The position numbers and the translations under genes were made by a program. A model generated the notes under the pieces. The model had not been told where the DNA came from. It saw only the letters and a list, made by a program, of their open reading frames with translations, and did not search any database. Shown here piece by piece: positions 21,878 through 33,800 of a stretch of 64,000 bases of DNA; the stretch's first letter is position 1; every line of letters begins with the position of its first letter. This stretch comes from Eucalyptus grandis (lineage: Eukaryota > Streptophyta > Magnoliopsida > Myrtales > Myrtaceae). The DNA lies in NCBI RefSeq assembly GCF_016545825.1, contig NC_052616.1:57247278-57311277 (forward strand), written 5' to 3'.

Positions 21878-24648
21878 TACACTAATCGCGATTAATTGCA
21901 CTAAACTCGATTAACTAATCTAACTTAAGTTTAATCTAAACCGTCCTTAATTACAATTAAGGCTAAACTAAAATTAACAAGAACTAACCATGATTATCCT
22001 TAAATTGACCTATCCTAAGCATAATTAACTATCTAATCAAGGATTATGAGTTAATTCACAGATTTTCCGACAATGATGTTTAATCTAAACCGTCCTTAAT
22101 TAAAATCAACTAACACTAACCGTCATTATCCTTAAATTAACCTATCTTAAACATAATAAACTACTTAATTAAGAATTATGAGTTAACTCACGGGTTTTCT
22201 GGCAACGACGGACAGGCGGCGATGGTGGTGTGACGATGTTGAGGGCAACGTTCATGGCTCGATCAGAGACCCGACGGCAGCGACAAAGCCCTTAAGGCTC
22301 TTGGCCACCAATGGGATAAGGGGGTTCGGTGGAGGTGAGTCGGCGGTGGAGATAGAGGTGGTGGCTCAATGGCGTGACGACAACAGCAAAGGTGGCTCAA
22401 GCGGCGACGACACAGGCGGCTCGAGCAGGTGGCAAGAACGGTGATTCGAAGAAGGTGGGTCAGTGGTGTCCAAGGTGGCGATGCGGGTGGTGGTGGATGG
22501 TGTTGAGGGCATCAATGTTGCAGGTGGTGGTGGACAGTGGTGAGCGGCGATGGGTGCGGTGTCAAACGGTAGAGCAAGTAGTGGCAACGGCGGCTCGGAG
22601 GCCAATAAGTAAATGGTGGTGAAATGATGGAGATGAGGAGGAAGATGAAAGAACAAGAAGAAGAGGAAGAGAAGATGAAGGGAAGTGTTTTGGCAGGCAA
22701 AACATGAGGGGGGAAGGAAGAGAGAGGAGAAGAGATTTTTCTCTATCCGTTCGTTTCACGGAAAATATCATGTTTCCAGGAAAACATTTTCCTGGAAGTC
22801 ATTTTCCAGGAAAATGACTCTATTTTCCGGTGTTCGGCCAAGATCTAAAATTTGAGTGGAAAATATTTTCCATTGTTCGTTAGCTCATTTAATTATTTGG
22901 AAAAAATTATCAAAAATTGAATTTTAATATTTTTAATTGACCAAAAAAATTATTTTATTTATTTATATTTTAAAAAAATAATTTTTAAAATAATTTATAT
23001 TTTTTAAAATAGAAATTTTTATTATTTATTATTTCTTTTTCTTTTTCTTTTCCTTCCTCCTTCCTCCTCCTTCTTCCTCCTCCTTCCACCGCCGCCACCT
23101 CCTTCCCCGCCCGACAATGGCTCGCTACCCGGGGCCGACCAAGACTCGGTGGCCAGATCCGGCGACAGAGCTCGAGCTCGCTCGGATCGGGAGCCCGAGC
23201 TCGCCGCTAGATCCGGCGAGCCGAGAGCTCCATCGCCAGATCCGGCGAGCTCGAGGCTCGGCCGATCTCACCCGGCGCGCCGGATCGCGCGACGAGCTCG
23301 AGCTCGCCGGATCGAGAGCTCGAGCTCGCCACTAGATCCGGCGAGCCGCGAGCTCCACCGCCAGATCCGACGAGCTCAGGGCTCGCGGCCGCACGACGAG
23401 CGGCCTGGACGGCGGGCTCCCCGCGAGCCTCCCAGCGCCGCCGCGGTGCTCCCTCTTGAGCCGGATCCTCCCAAGCGGCTTCGAGTCGCCAGGGAAGCGG
23501 AGCGCGACGGCGGCAGCGGTGCCCCGGCCGAAGCAGGCGGACAAGAGCGGCCGGGGAGGGCGGAGGCTGATCCCGGAGAAGGATGTTGTCGAAGCCATTG
23601 CAGCAAGGAGAGCAAGAAAGAGAGAGAGAGAACGAGAACTGATGAAGGAAGGAAAAAGCAGCAGGAGCGCGAGAGCTCGTGCGAGAGGTGCGGAAAATGA
23701 TTTCCTCTTTTCAAAAGAGGAAATCATTTTCCGCGATTTCAAGAGGAATTTTCCGTTGACCGTGTATTTTCCGCCATCCGAACACCGGAAATTTCAGAAA
23801 ATATTTTCCTGGAAGTTATTTTCCGTGAAACGAACGGAGCCTAAAAATCTCATCATTTTCCCAAATTTTCATCATTCTCTTCGCCAGCTGTTCCTAAAAA
23901 CCCTCTCTACCAAGTATTTTGTCCCCGATATCCTCTTATTTTCTTTTTCTTTAAAACCAAGACTTTGGCCAATAAATCACAATTTTGCCATTACGTCTAG
24001 TTTTTTCTTTCTCAATCTCCAATTTCCGTTCGATAATTTATTTTCCAAAAATTTTGAATTTGCCAATAATTCAACGGACAATGAGGCATCATCCAATAAA
24101 TTAGTCTTGAAACTCTCGAAAGTTCGATACTTAAAATCGAATTAAATTTTATGGTTGAAAATCAATTGGATGCAACTTTAGTACAACCTAAATTATCGGG
24201 TGGCTTTTAGGGGTTCTCACGTGATTAACTATTTTTTATTCACGTTTGTGCCTCTTCGAATCGTGGACAACCCTCGGTTATCCTGTAATTGCAATGGTTC
24301 AATTACGTACCTTGTGTACAATATCAACAGAAAATCGGTTTATTATCGTTCGACGCAGTATTGTAATTATGCAAAATCACCTGAGAACTGACTACGTACT
24401 TCCGTCAAATCGATTTACGTATGTTTTCTAATGGACTTATAACAATGTAATATTGACCCTTGTTAATCCTTATAATTGAGCGATCAATCCCTAATTGAAT
24501 TCATTGGTCTTTCGTGTTTTAATCATTTGTGGTCTCATCCAATAAATTAGTTAACTTGTAAATAATCAATTCAGAGTAAAATAATAATAAATGCATCGAT
24601 GAAATAATCATTTCATATATTTCAAAATAATGACTAAATTTTGGGATA
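21878..24648 (-). repeat. Minus-strand Gypsy LTR (partial), interrupted
   Basis: Right end AAATTTTGGGATATCACA is the reverse complement of a Tekay-type LTR start. 23926-24310 is repeated at 11880-12300. The left part (21920-22210) contains two diverged direct units of about 150 bp (AATCTAAACCGTCCTTAATT), then a GC-rich stretch (22200-22620) whose reverse complement resembles the middle of the LTR at 12300-15519. A TIR element is nested inside (22730-23850). The left boundary is inferred. Confidence 0.5.
22730..23850. mobile_element. TIR element with GC-rich core
   Basis: Inverted ends: CCGTTCGTTTCACGGAAAAT at about 22747 and its complement at about 23820-23840, with a further TTTTCCGGTGTTCGG match inside each arm (about 90 bp in all). 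Core 23080-23690 is GC-rich with repeated GAGCTCGAGCTCGCC-like words; its open frames are compositional. A perfect inverted repeat (GATTTCCTCTTTT / AAAAGAGGAAATC) sits at 23700-23728. No transposase; target duplication not resolved. Confidence 0.55.
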
Positions 24649-24822
24649 TCACATTTAGGACAGTTGGTGATGGTCCCACCAAATCTCACATCCCTCGTCT
24701 TCTAACTATGCGGAAGATTTTTTAGATGGCAATGGATGCTTGTTCTCCTGCTCGAAAAGCTAACTATCAAAGGATGTCAACGAATCCCTATGTCAATTGT
24801 TGCACGCGAATAGGTCATCAAC
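24649..24822 (+). other. No recognisable feature
   Basis: Between the LTR end and the F-box fragment; nothing supported. Confidence 0.4.
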
Positions 24823-24902
24823 TTGATGCGGTTCTTCGTTACATCCTGTATTTACCAGTGAAAGATGCGGGGAGAACAAGTGTGCTGTCGAAGAGCAGAT
24901 AA
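24823..24902 (+). pseudogene. F-box fragment
   Basis: One frame reads LRYILYLPVKDAGRTSVLSK and then a stop at 24900-24902, matching the second half of the F-box in the intact genes (LPMKDAVRTSVLSRRW). No start and no downstream exons. Short but distinctive. Confidence 0.7.
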
Positions 24903-25599
24903 ATAGACTTGTTAGATGCTCGTTTTTGTATTGAAGAAATCAGCACAACAGAAAGCTCTTCCACTCCATTTTACCTGTGCTTTCCAAACTACTTAATAAA
25001 ATTTCCCTTCTTTGTTCCAGCCTCCTTTATTCGAAGGCCATTGCCCGAGATGCTGGCAATGCAAATGGCTATACATTGGCGCGCCATGCATTTCGATGGC
25101 GACTTAAAATGCCTGGTGCAGTGCAGCTGCCCAGGGCAACACGCTGGTGATCAAAATGCTTGGCGCGAAGATTGCATGCACCTGTGAAGATGAATGGAAA
25201 GCTTTGAACCTTGCCTTGCAATGACGAGTGCGCACATCGATGGCACTGCACTAAGAGTCTCGTCCAGGAAAGGAACGCCGGAATCGCTATGGATTGCCTA
25301 AATGCTGATTGCATCCTCTGCTTCTGTCGTCTGCTCAAGTTCATTGCCCTCGCTCACCAGCCACAGTCAAAATCTAGTAGATGCTGTCTCAACTACATCA
25401 GTAGCAAAGTGTAAGCTGAGATGATGGCTCAAGACAACGCCTTGGAGGTCAACCACAAGAGACGGGACGCTCAAGAGAATAAAGAGCAGAATATGTGACA
25501 TCACAAACAAATTTTCTGCTAATTTTTTTCGAAGATTTTTGACTGGTTTAGAGGATCGTCCTCAATCTTTGAAGTAAAATTTGAGTTTTTCCTGGCATT
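24903..25599. other. Intergenic, no supported gene
   Basis: A 92-codon frame (24909-25187) and a minus-strand frame overlap here, without homology or splice support. Confidence 0.4.
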
Positions 25600-25603
25600 A
25601 CTA

Positions 25604-26237
25604 GACCGGAACTTTATAATTTTAATACCATTAAAAACCACAAATTGATAATCTTGCAATATAATTACCTCAAGCTAAAGTTTCATTTAAAAAATAATCC
25701 CCAAATGGGTATTTTTTTTTTGTTGGTAAAAGGTAAGAAATATATTGAGGAAGGGCCAAATGTACATCCCAAATGGGTATTCTATAATATATTTACCCAA
25801 AATTAATTTTCATACTTAAAGGAAAAAAAAATCTAATACGATACCCTAATCATGATGTACCTTCCATCATCATTTCGTTCAATATTTTGTTAACCTACAT
25901 ACATGTCAATACACATGGCTGGATAGTGCGAAATGGATTGGGTGTGAAAAATAAAAGATCTGACCTGAAACTTTATATGGTTAATATTATTAAAAATCAC
26001 AAATTGATACTCTTGCGATATAACCACCTCAAGCTAATTTTTATTTAAAAAATAATCTTAAATTGATATTCTCTAACGCATTTACTCAAAACTAATTTTC
26101 GTTCTTAAAAAAACCTAATTTGATACCTTGGCCGGATGTACCTTCCATCAGCATTCCATTTAATATCATGTTAACATAGGTACGTAGTGGCACGCTATTG
26201 CGAAATTGATCTAGCGAGAAAATTAATAGATCCGACT
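25604..26237. repeat. Diverged tandem duplication, two units
   Basis: Unit 1 (about 25604-25965) and unit 2 (about 25966-26237) share ACCACAAATTGATA, CCTCAAGCTAA, ATTTAAAAAATAATC, GATGTACCTTCCATCA and the closing GATC(T/C)GAC. Unit 1 is longer because of a 54-bp insertion. Confidence 0.7.
25714..25767 (-). mobile_element. Short 5'-truncated retroposon
   Basis: 54 bp starting with a T run, flanked by the 14-bp direct repeat CCCAAATGGGTATT (25700-25713 and 25768-25781). On the minus strand it ends with a poly(A) tail, as expected for a LINE or SINE 3' end. Shares GGTAAGAAA next to the tail with the insertion at 43641-43662. Confidence 0.75.
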
Positions 26238-26572
26238 TAGAAAATTCAAATGTAGTGACGCATATATATTTAATTGACGGGTAGGTTTGAATCAGGAATA
26301 CCTTTTAAATTTTTTTAGAGGTTTAAAAAATTAATTTGGACTATATCTGTCATAGATCTTATGAGACGAACATTACTCTGAAATAAATGTGTATTGAGAA
26401 TTGATTTGAGATTTATAATGAAATAAATTAATCACGCGATTCCGGTGTCCTTAAATTCTGATTGCCCGGACCACACCTCCCCCTTGTTCCTTCTCTCCGG
26501 GACTCCCAAGCCCATCACCCTCGGTGCTGCAGTCACATATAAATTCCATGGCGTTAGCATAGCAACCCAAAG
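26238..26572 (+). promoter_or_regulatory. Promoter and leader exon region of FBD gene 1
   Basis: AT-rich to about 26430, then a GC-richer stretch to 26572. Probable 5' leader exon; no clear TATA chosen. The minus-strand open frames here are shadows. Confidence 0.35.
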
Positions 26573-27086
26573 GTAATCTTCCCCGGTCGCTGACAACTTC
26601 GAGTTTTGTTCTCTGCCCCCCGGTTTTCCTTGCTTGCTTGTCGCCTTCGGTCCGTGAGACCATCGAGTTGATCTCTCTGAGGGGTTGCCCCATCTAGCGC
26701 TGGCCCATTTCCTGTTGAGCGAAAGGCATCGGGGCTTCATTGTTTATGCTGTTGTCAACCCGTTTCTGTTATTTGAGGAAGAGGGTTGTCACTTTTTTGC
26801 TGGTTGTGATGGTTGCATCACGTGAAATGGCTGCTGTTGTTAGCCAAGTCTGTCTTATTCCAAGAGTGCATTTTGATGAAGTTTACATTCGTTGGTCGCA
26901 GTAATTTCATCATGGTTTTGTCTCTGAATCCGTTTTTGTTCGGTTTTCATTAATCGTCGATGGGCACCTGCTGAAGTTTGAGGAGAAGTTCGTTTGTTCT
27001 CTGTTATGCTGACCGTTGTGTAAGATATTTGGTGATTTATTTGCCAGGACTTGTCCTCTGAGGCATCGGTTCGTTCCCTCTTTTTA
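26573..27086 (+). other. 5' leader intron of FBD gene 1
   Basis: Donor AAAG/GTAATC, acceptor TTTTTAG/TTTAG, 35 bases before the ATG. The same spacing and motifs occur in the other family members. Confidence 0.55.
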
Positions 27087-27121
27087 GTTTAGTCTTCTGA
27101 GTGGAAAGGTTTGTGGAAGCC

Positions 27122-28702
27122 ATGGATGCAACTTCTCCAGCTGGGGAAGCTAAATGTCGAAAGAGGAATGAGAACACGGATATTAGTTGCTGCAAGAAAT
27201 TGTGTGATCTACCTGATGCGCTGCTTCTGCGCATCTTGGAATTGCTTCCTATGGAATATGCTGTGAGAACGAGCGTGTTGTCGAGAAGGTGGGAGTTCCT
27301 GTGGACTTCTATTCCTAATCTTCTCTTCGATGAAACTGAATTCCCTAACCAGACACTCTTCATGAATTTCGTGGAAAGAGCACTTGTATGTCGAGACTGC
27401 TCCTCTATGAATGCTTTCTCTCTCTCGTGCAGTGTGCAATCTGATGCGGCCCGCATCAATGCGTGGATTGCTGCCGCGGTCAGGTGCAATGTGCAGAAGC
27501 TGGAGCTACAACTATATGATATTGAACAGCCTTACGTGTTACCTTGCTGCCTGTTTAGGTGCAAGACACTGACAGAATTCGATCTCGATATGCCAATTAA
27601 TCTCAGAATTCCTTCTTTGGTTTGTTTTAGGAGTATAAAGGTCTTAAGACTTGAGCAAGTCAATTTTGTGGACAATGATTGTACTGGAGAGTTGTTTTCA
27701 GGCCCAGCCCTACAGGAGTTGCGTCTCACAAGGTGCAGCTGGACAGCTCTCAAAGTGCTTAAAATTTCCGCTCCTAATCTCTGGCGCCTGAATATAAGTG
27801 TATGTGATGAGTATGATGGAAGAAATTGCCAAGTACTGATCAATGGAGCCAGACTCACGCGCTTCCACTATTGTGGCGAGCTCTTCTGTGACTATGACAT
27901 ATCTGGCTTAGATTTGCTAGTTAAGGCTTACATTAATGTGGATATGGGCAGTCAACAAACGGTAGACCAAATACACCGTGGATATAAGCTCTTAAGGAAA
28001 CTTTCTAATGTCAAAAAGCTGACCTTACTGGGCGAAGTTGTCAAGGTACACTATTTTCCCACATCCTCCGTGATTTTCAATTGATTCGCCGGATTTACCT
28101 CTTATGCATGTTCATTCCTTTTAAAACTCCGTGTTCATTTTCTCTAGTGTGGTTCACTGCTGTTTTAATTTGTTAGTAGGATTTGGATGAGCACAATGAG
28201 CTCCGTAACACTCTACCAGCTTTTCGTAACCTCACGGACTTGAAAGTTTGGGATGGACATGGGGGCCTAGAGTGTAGACAACTCGGAGTGATACTTAGAA
28301 GATCTCCTTGTTTGAGGAGTCTTGAGTTTCAAGAGGTGATTTATTACTGTACGTTTTCCTGTGTACTGCCATTGCATACTTCTGGTGGGGGCAATAGCTA
28401 ACTGATCTGATGTTGCAATACAGAGAATGGATGTGTTTTCTCAAACATTTGACGGGATATTGGACCCTATGCCTCCTTGTTTCTTATCATCCCTCAAGAA
28501 AATCACCATTTGCTTTTTTTATGCAACTGATGCGGAGATCTCAGCTGTTAGGGTTTTGCTTAGGACGGCTAAAGCTTTGGAAGAATTAGTTATTCATTGT
28601 GACGAGAGTTGTTCTGAAGATGCTGTTGGAGACTTGAGGCACTTGGTGGAGATGTCAAACTTGACTGGTTCATGCCACGCGATTCGTCTAATTATTAAAT
28701 AG
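27122..28702 (+). CDS. F-box/LRR protein with FBD domain, gene 1
   Basis: Three exons: 27122-28045, 28180-28335, 28424-28702; both introns GT-AG, phase 0. Product 452 residues, usual length for the family. F-box about residues 28-70 (LCDLPDALLLRIL...RTSVLSRRWEFLWTS); LRR-like region about 100-360 (FRCKTLTEFDLDM, SIKVLRLEQVNF); FBD domain in exon 3 (ILDPMPPCFLSSLKKITI...LLRTAKALEELVI). F-box proteins bind SKP1 and deliver substrates to SCF ubiquitin ligases; the LRR/FBD part presumably selects the target, which is unknown. ATG 27122 is chosen because the longer frame starts at GTG. Related genes at 46939 and 51243 share all splice sites. Confidence 0.92.
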
Positions 28703-29552
28703 CATGGGGGGCCGGCATCGGGATCTGAATACATCGAGACTTTCTCATTATATGTAAGATCTTTTGATTAACCCCTTTGTTTTCGTATTGTGTGGCATGA
28801 TGTCTTTTATGCCATAACATTGTTGTCCATGTTCAGGCTCAATCTTATATTCTCATCGGCGGTAGCTTCTTACTCTGACAATCCTACAGATACATTCTTT
28901 ATTGCCTGGCTGCGTGCACGTAGATACATCAAAATTTTGGGGAAAATTACAATCTGGAGAAAACAGGTTACTGCATTGTGGCTCAAACTCTTCCTAGCAC
29001 TTTGGAAGGCGACCTGATGGAACACTAATGGGAGCTACCCGTGGGATTAAAGTGCTACGAAGTACACCTGGTTTTTTGAGCATTTCGCGGTGTCTATTTT
29101 CAGCATGTCTTGTGTAGATCGAGACTCATTGATCATTATGTTTTTCATTTTTTTTTTATTTTTGTTATATGCTAACATTATACACAGATATATTAGAATG
29201 CCATACTCAATGTCACTGGATTCCTTAGCCCTTCCCTTTACCTCTCTTTTGTATCATTTTATAACTTAAACAAGATGCCAGATACTTCAGTTCTCTGAAG
29301 TTGCATCCAGGCCCTCGAGCATATCCTTCACGTCATTGTGTAGGCGTGTTTCTCAAGTCATTGCTTCGTGGCTGAAGATTGCGATGTTTCTCTGTCCACA
29401 TTGGAGCAAGAGTTTACCTGCAAAACCACTTGTGTCCTTATATATGAAATGGAAGTCTTTCCCTGACGTTCTCTAGTCTTGTGCTCTGGGGTTTGAAACC
29501 AGAAGATTTGCTGCGTCTGAACTTAATATAGTCCATTGATGGGTCTCTTTAC
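28703..29552 (+). other. 3' flank of FBD gene 1
   Basis: Probably 3' untranslated sequence and decayed further FBD sequence; no open exon supported. Confidence 0.4.
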
Positions 29553-29640
29553 GTGTCAGTGTTTCGGGGAAAAGATGGCGGAATATTGGACCCTCCGCCT
29601 CCTTCATGGAGCTTGCAACTATTCGGGTCTTGCTTAGGAA
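29553..29640 (+). pseudogene. FBD-exon relic
   Basis: GKDGGILDPPPPS followed by LFGSCLGR-like sequence parallels exon 3 of the intact genes (DGILDPMPPCF...LLRTA). No F-box or LRR exon precedes it. Broken at 29640 by unrelated duplicated sequence. Confidence 0.7.
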
Positions 29641-29815
29641 GGTGGGACCTAGTCTTTCGACGACCATCCCGAGGTCAACTTGATGTGGTCAGCAATGTCG
29701 GTGAGAAGGCCACTCGGGCCGGTGCCATGGCAGCCCATTGCCAGACTCATGTGGTTTCATGATACATGACTTCAATGAACTTGACTTTTACGTCGCTGAT
29801 ATAAGCCTAAAAAAA
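29641..29815 (-). pseudogene. Unidentified gene fragment, copy of 36806-36977
   Basis: Minus-strand exon-like piece; matches 36806-36977 closely. A TTTTTAG/GCTTATATC acceptor-like junction marks its 5' edge. Frame conflicts between the two copies show decay. Protein family not recognised. Confidence 0.5.
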
Positions 29816-30019
29816 TACTTCATTTCCTTTTGTGTACCAAAAAAAAAAAGTATATGAGATAAAATGGGGTATTTTTATATGGACACAACATGTGTAAAAA
29901 CAATTAATTAAGGATATATAGGAAGAGAGAGAGATTAAATCCCTCAAAGGTAGGATAAATGGAAAGAATTAGTGAATAAGTGGAGTAAAAATTCGTGGCC
30001 GATTATCATCTTTTATTTT
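29816..30019. repeat. Sequence shared with 36978-37404
   Basis: Same text in both places apart from the SINE in the second copy; extends the homology of segments B and C to the left of what A retains. Confidence 0.75.
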
Positions 30020-30132
30020 AATATGGACAAATAGCATGTATTTCTCCAACCGTTTCGATTTTTCACAGGGGACGAGAGTTTGAGTTACAGTCAACAAAAT
30101 AATAAACGATAAAAAATTAATGACTTTTTTGT

Positions 30133-30315
30133 AATCATATCAGTAACTCAATCTGAATATGTAGCAAGTTAATTACTCTCCACTCAAATCGGGAAATAAT
30201 CATATCAGCAACTCAATCTGAATATGTAGCAAGTTAATTACTCTCCACTCAAATCGGGAAATAATCATATCAGCAGCTCAATATAAAAATGTAGCAAGTT
30301 AATTACTATTGATTA
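30133..30315 (+). repeat. 65-bp tandem repeat upstream of peptide gene B (3 units)
   Basis: Units start at 30133, 30198 and 30263 with AATCATATCAG; same sequence as in copy A. Confidence 0.9.
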
Positions 30316-30365
30316 AATTTCTGATCTAACATCTACTCAAATTCCATAAATACCATATCTATACA

Positions 30366-30375
30366 TCTATATATA
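30366..30375 (+). promoter_or_regulatory. TATA box of peptide gene B
   Basis: TCTATATATA, 132 bp before the ATG, conserved with A and C. Confidence 0.65.
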
Positions 30376-30506
30376 CCCACTTCCAGGGGACACGACACAT
30401 ATCTTCCACAATTGTCTCTAATAATCAAGCTCGGATTTCCTCCCTATAATCCTAAAAAACTCTCTAGACAATCATACCTCAGGTAATTAAGCCAACATAC
30501 TTGGAA

Positions 30507-30899
30507 ATGGAGAAGGGCCAAGCCAAGCTCAGAGCATCAGTCATTCTTTTGGTGATTGCATCTAGTAGATTTCTCTCATCTCTCGTTTATTATTATTATT
30601 TATAAATGTAGAACTGCACTAATGAATTTTCCAAACTTCCCTTCTTTTAAGGTCTTGCTGTCTCACAAGCTAAGGAAGGAAGAGTATACTGTCTTTATGA
30701 CGGTAATGGCAAAGCTCATGTTTGTCCTATCGGGTTTCATCTCATCGTTATACGTGGCCACTGTGTATGTGTTCCATCAAAGCGCCAGGATGCCCCGGCT
30801 AGCAAGGAAGGAGAAGTTGTTTGTATTCCAGAGATGTGTTTAATGGGGTTTCATCCCATCATTGTAGACGGCAAATGTAAATGTGTACCTATTCATTGA
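30507..30899 (+). CDS. Secreted cysteine-rich peptide B (two exons)
   Basis: Exons 30507-30564 and 30652-30899; intron 30565-30651 (87 bp, donor GTAGAT, acceptor TTTTAAG). Product 101 residues with the same signal peptide (Leu to Ser change in the hydrophobic core: LRASVILLV) and all eight Cys. Differences from A are scattered: YCLYDGNG for YCLQDGNG, IGFHLIVIRG for IGFHPIAIRG, CLMGFHPIIVDG for CLMSFHPIVVDG, ending CVPIH. No stop or frameshift. The donor change (GTAGGT to GTAGAT) keeps GT but may weaken splicing. Confidence 0.8.
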
Positions 30900-33800
30900 T
30901 GCGTGTTGCGAATGTGTAAGAGGAGAGGAAGAAAGAATAAAAGAGAATAAGAGAGAGGTGTGTTGCATGTGTAAGAGATTTTTATAAATCGATTTGGCTC
31001 TTATTGAAATGGGTTGATGCTATTGAACATTTGACTTATCCTTTTTGGTGGTCTCGAAAATTTCCAACAATCGAAATCAATGAATTTCAGGCATTACCGT
31101 TAGATTCTACTGTTATATTAGATAATTTGATAAGAAAAAATGATGATCGTACTCCTTGTATGTTAGGCAAACGGTTGGAGATCAGTAAGAAATACAAATT
31201 TGATATTTGGTCTTGAAGACGAACTCCAGAAAGAGTGCCACACTCGATATGTTTGGGATTTTGAAGTCGATAGCTAAGAAATTAAGACGTATTTAGAACA
31301 TTCTATATTGACAGGAAAAATAAAGCGCTGAAAATGAAGATGAAAGGGAATTGTGTGGAAATCATCGATGCTTTTTTGTTCACATTCATGTCTAACCATC
31401 GTTCGTCAGTGAAGCTATGTTTATGATTGAGTAATTGTAATCTCATCTTTGCCGATCATAGTAAAACATCTAGTCGATCTCTCCCCCATGGAGTAAGCAC
31501 ACATCGAAACACACAATCCACCATGTTTGGTTTTTATCTATACAATTCATTTGATACTCAAATCGTTTCACTTGTTAATATTCTCACAATAATCATAATA
31601 AAATCGGTGGCACTTTTAAGGTTTGTCAAAACACAACAAAGAGCCGAGTCAAGCCAATATATGAATTGCACTTATCCAAATTTAACCCAAAAGTAGAACT
31701 TGGTTGTTGTACATACTTAATGATAGGTCTATCATATGGATGGGTCGGGTCGGATCGGATCGACAATGATCCAACCCAACTAGATCCATTGTATTCATAT
31801 GGACCCTTTTTATACAATATAATTTTAGTGTTCCAAACTTGATTTAGACCCAGACCCAACCCATGCCTGCCATTGCCTAGACTCCAATTTTTTGGCAACT
31901 TTTATCCCTAATTTTTTTTTGTCTTTGAAGAATGGGCAACTCTATAGATCAACTCGCCAAGTTAATGAGAGAGCTCAAGTGCTTAGGTCAGGTCATGGGC
32001 TACAACTTTGTGTGGCATATGAGCAAAATGGAAATGTGGGTAAGCATCGCATTGACGGGCAAAAGTAAAGAGGCTTTAGAATCGAGAACTGATTGGTTCC
32101 AATTCAAATCCTAGTTCTCTAATTCAAATTTCCTTTTCTCTAGGAGGCATCCCATTTATGTTCAATTTTTTTTTTTTTATAGAATATGAAAGTCACACCA
32201 TTTCACCACAAAAACATATACAAGTCAAGCTGTTGCTTACTCATGTTGAAGACAATGGTTCGATTCTTAATGCATGTAAAAGTATTGTTTTTGTTAAAAG
32301 GAGAGGCTTTGGAATCAACCTCAAGGGACTTGGGCCAAACCATCGTGGACCTAGGTACCGAGGTCTCAACCGTACCTTAATGGACCTAGGTTCGACATTT
32401 GTGAACTCGTGAACATGTATTGGGGTCTTGGGCTTGGCCTCAATAGATTTTAGCCAGCTTTTATGGACTCAGGCCCAACTACCAAGGAGATGGGCTTGAC
32501 TCCTATGAACCTGGGTCAGGCACTAGTGACTTGGGTGAAGGAGCTAGGCACCCCGACATGGTTGCTTAGGAATTAGGCATAGGTTGGTGCCAAGCATAAG
32601 CATTGGTATCTCAAACTTGGTCTCGAGGAACATGGGTCGGTCTCCATGGACTCGAGCATGGGTACTAGAGTCTGAGGCTAGGCCTCTTGAGGCCTAAGAC
32701 CTGCCTCTATAGATTGGCCATAGAGGAACCAAGCTCGGCCACGATGGACCTTGCCAAAAACCACTGATTTTGGCACTAAGATGGGTTACTCGAGCATGAT
32801 CGCTAGAGACTCGAGCTTACCCAAGCACTACATTCTAGGCCCAAATTGGGGTTGAACCTAGCCTCTATTGACTTGGCTATCGAGGAAACGAGCCCAAGCT
32901 CGATTGGCTTGGGTGCACCTTGATGGTTGATTGTATCAGACTATTTAAAATAACGTAGACAATGAAAATAGATCATAGACAAACTAATCCTAATTCGAGA
33001 TGTATTGTCTATAAAGGTTGTGACCTTGGAGAGGGCTTGTTTGGAGTCATGCTACCCTAGGAGAGATTGCGCTCTCTTAGGGTTGGTCGACCTCGGTAAT
33101 TGCTCGCCTATGGTCTCTTGACCTTGACTCAAATGGATCTAGTAGAGCCATGAGCCACTACCACTTTGGCTTTCTATTCATCAATGCATTTGTGCGTGTG
33201 AGGTTCAAACAACGTAATGGCGACCTTGTCCTATTTGGCGAGAGGTCAACGAGCACAAATGGACCCTTGCCAATGCCAAGCTTACTGCCACTACTCTTGC
33301 TTCCTCCTTTTCTCTCTTAAGTAGTGTTTGGTCATCTGCATTTCTAGTCTGTATATGATTGGATAGGACAATATATGAAATTGATGGACTTTGCTATATC
33401 ATACGCATTGCTTGGTGAATCACAACAATAAAGTTAGATATTTTCATATCCTATCATATCTATTATTTGATCTAAGTGACTGATTGATATAATTAAACAT
33501 GAAAATGCACAAAGGATGATGGTAAAAATTTCTTTTGATTCACTGTTAAAGAAACTATAAATGCATAACATAGATAATCTCCATTAATCAATTTATAATG
33601 ATAGTACGATTTATATCTTGAACAAAAAAATGAGTTAATTATAGAATTCCAAAGCCACAGATTCGAATATGACAATCAATGTAAATGGAACACCAAATCT
33701 AGTGAGAGAGAATACATGATTATTCACCTTCATGATTCGCAAAATGGGTTTTGGTTACTGAATATGCTTTTGTTATCTTGAGCTCAACAAGACCCGATTG

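Noticed and set aside
22366..22771. Minus-strand Pro/Ser/His-rich frames
   Set aside because: Low complexity, in repeat DNA, several overlapping frames equally open.
23117..24145. Open frames up to 229 codons
   Set aside because: Arise from GAGCTCG repeats and run across the TIR end into LTR sequence; no domain.
26432..26740. 102-codon minus-strand frame upstream of FBD gene 1
   Set aside because: Antisense to the leader exon and intron; no family signal.
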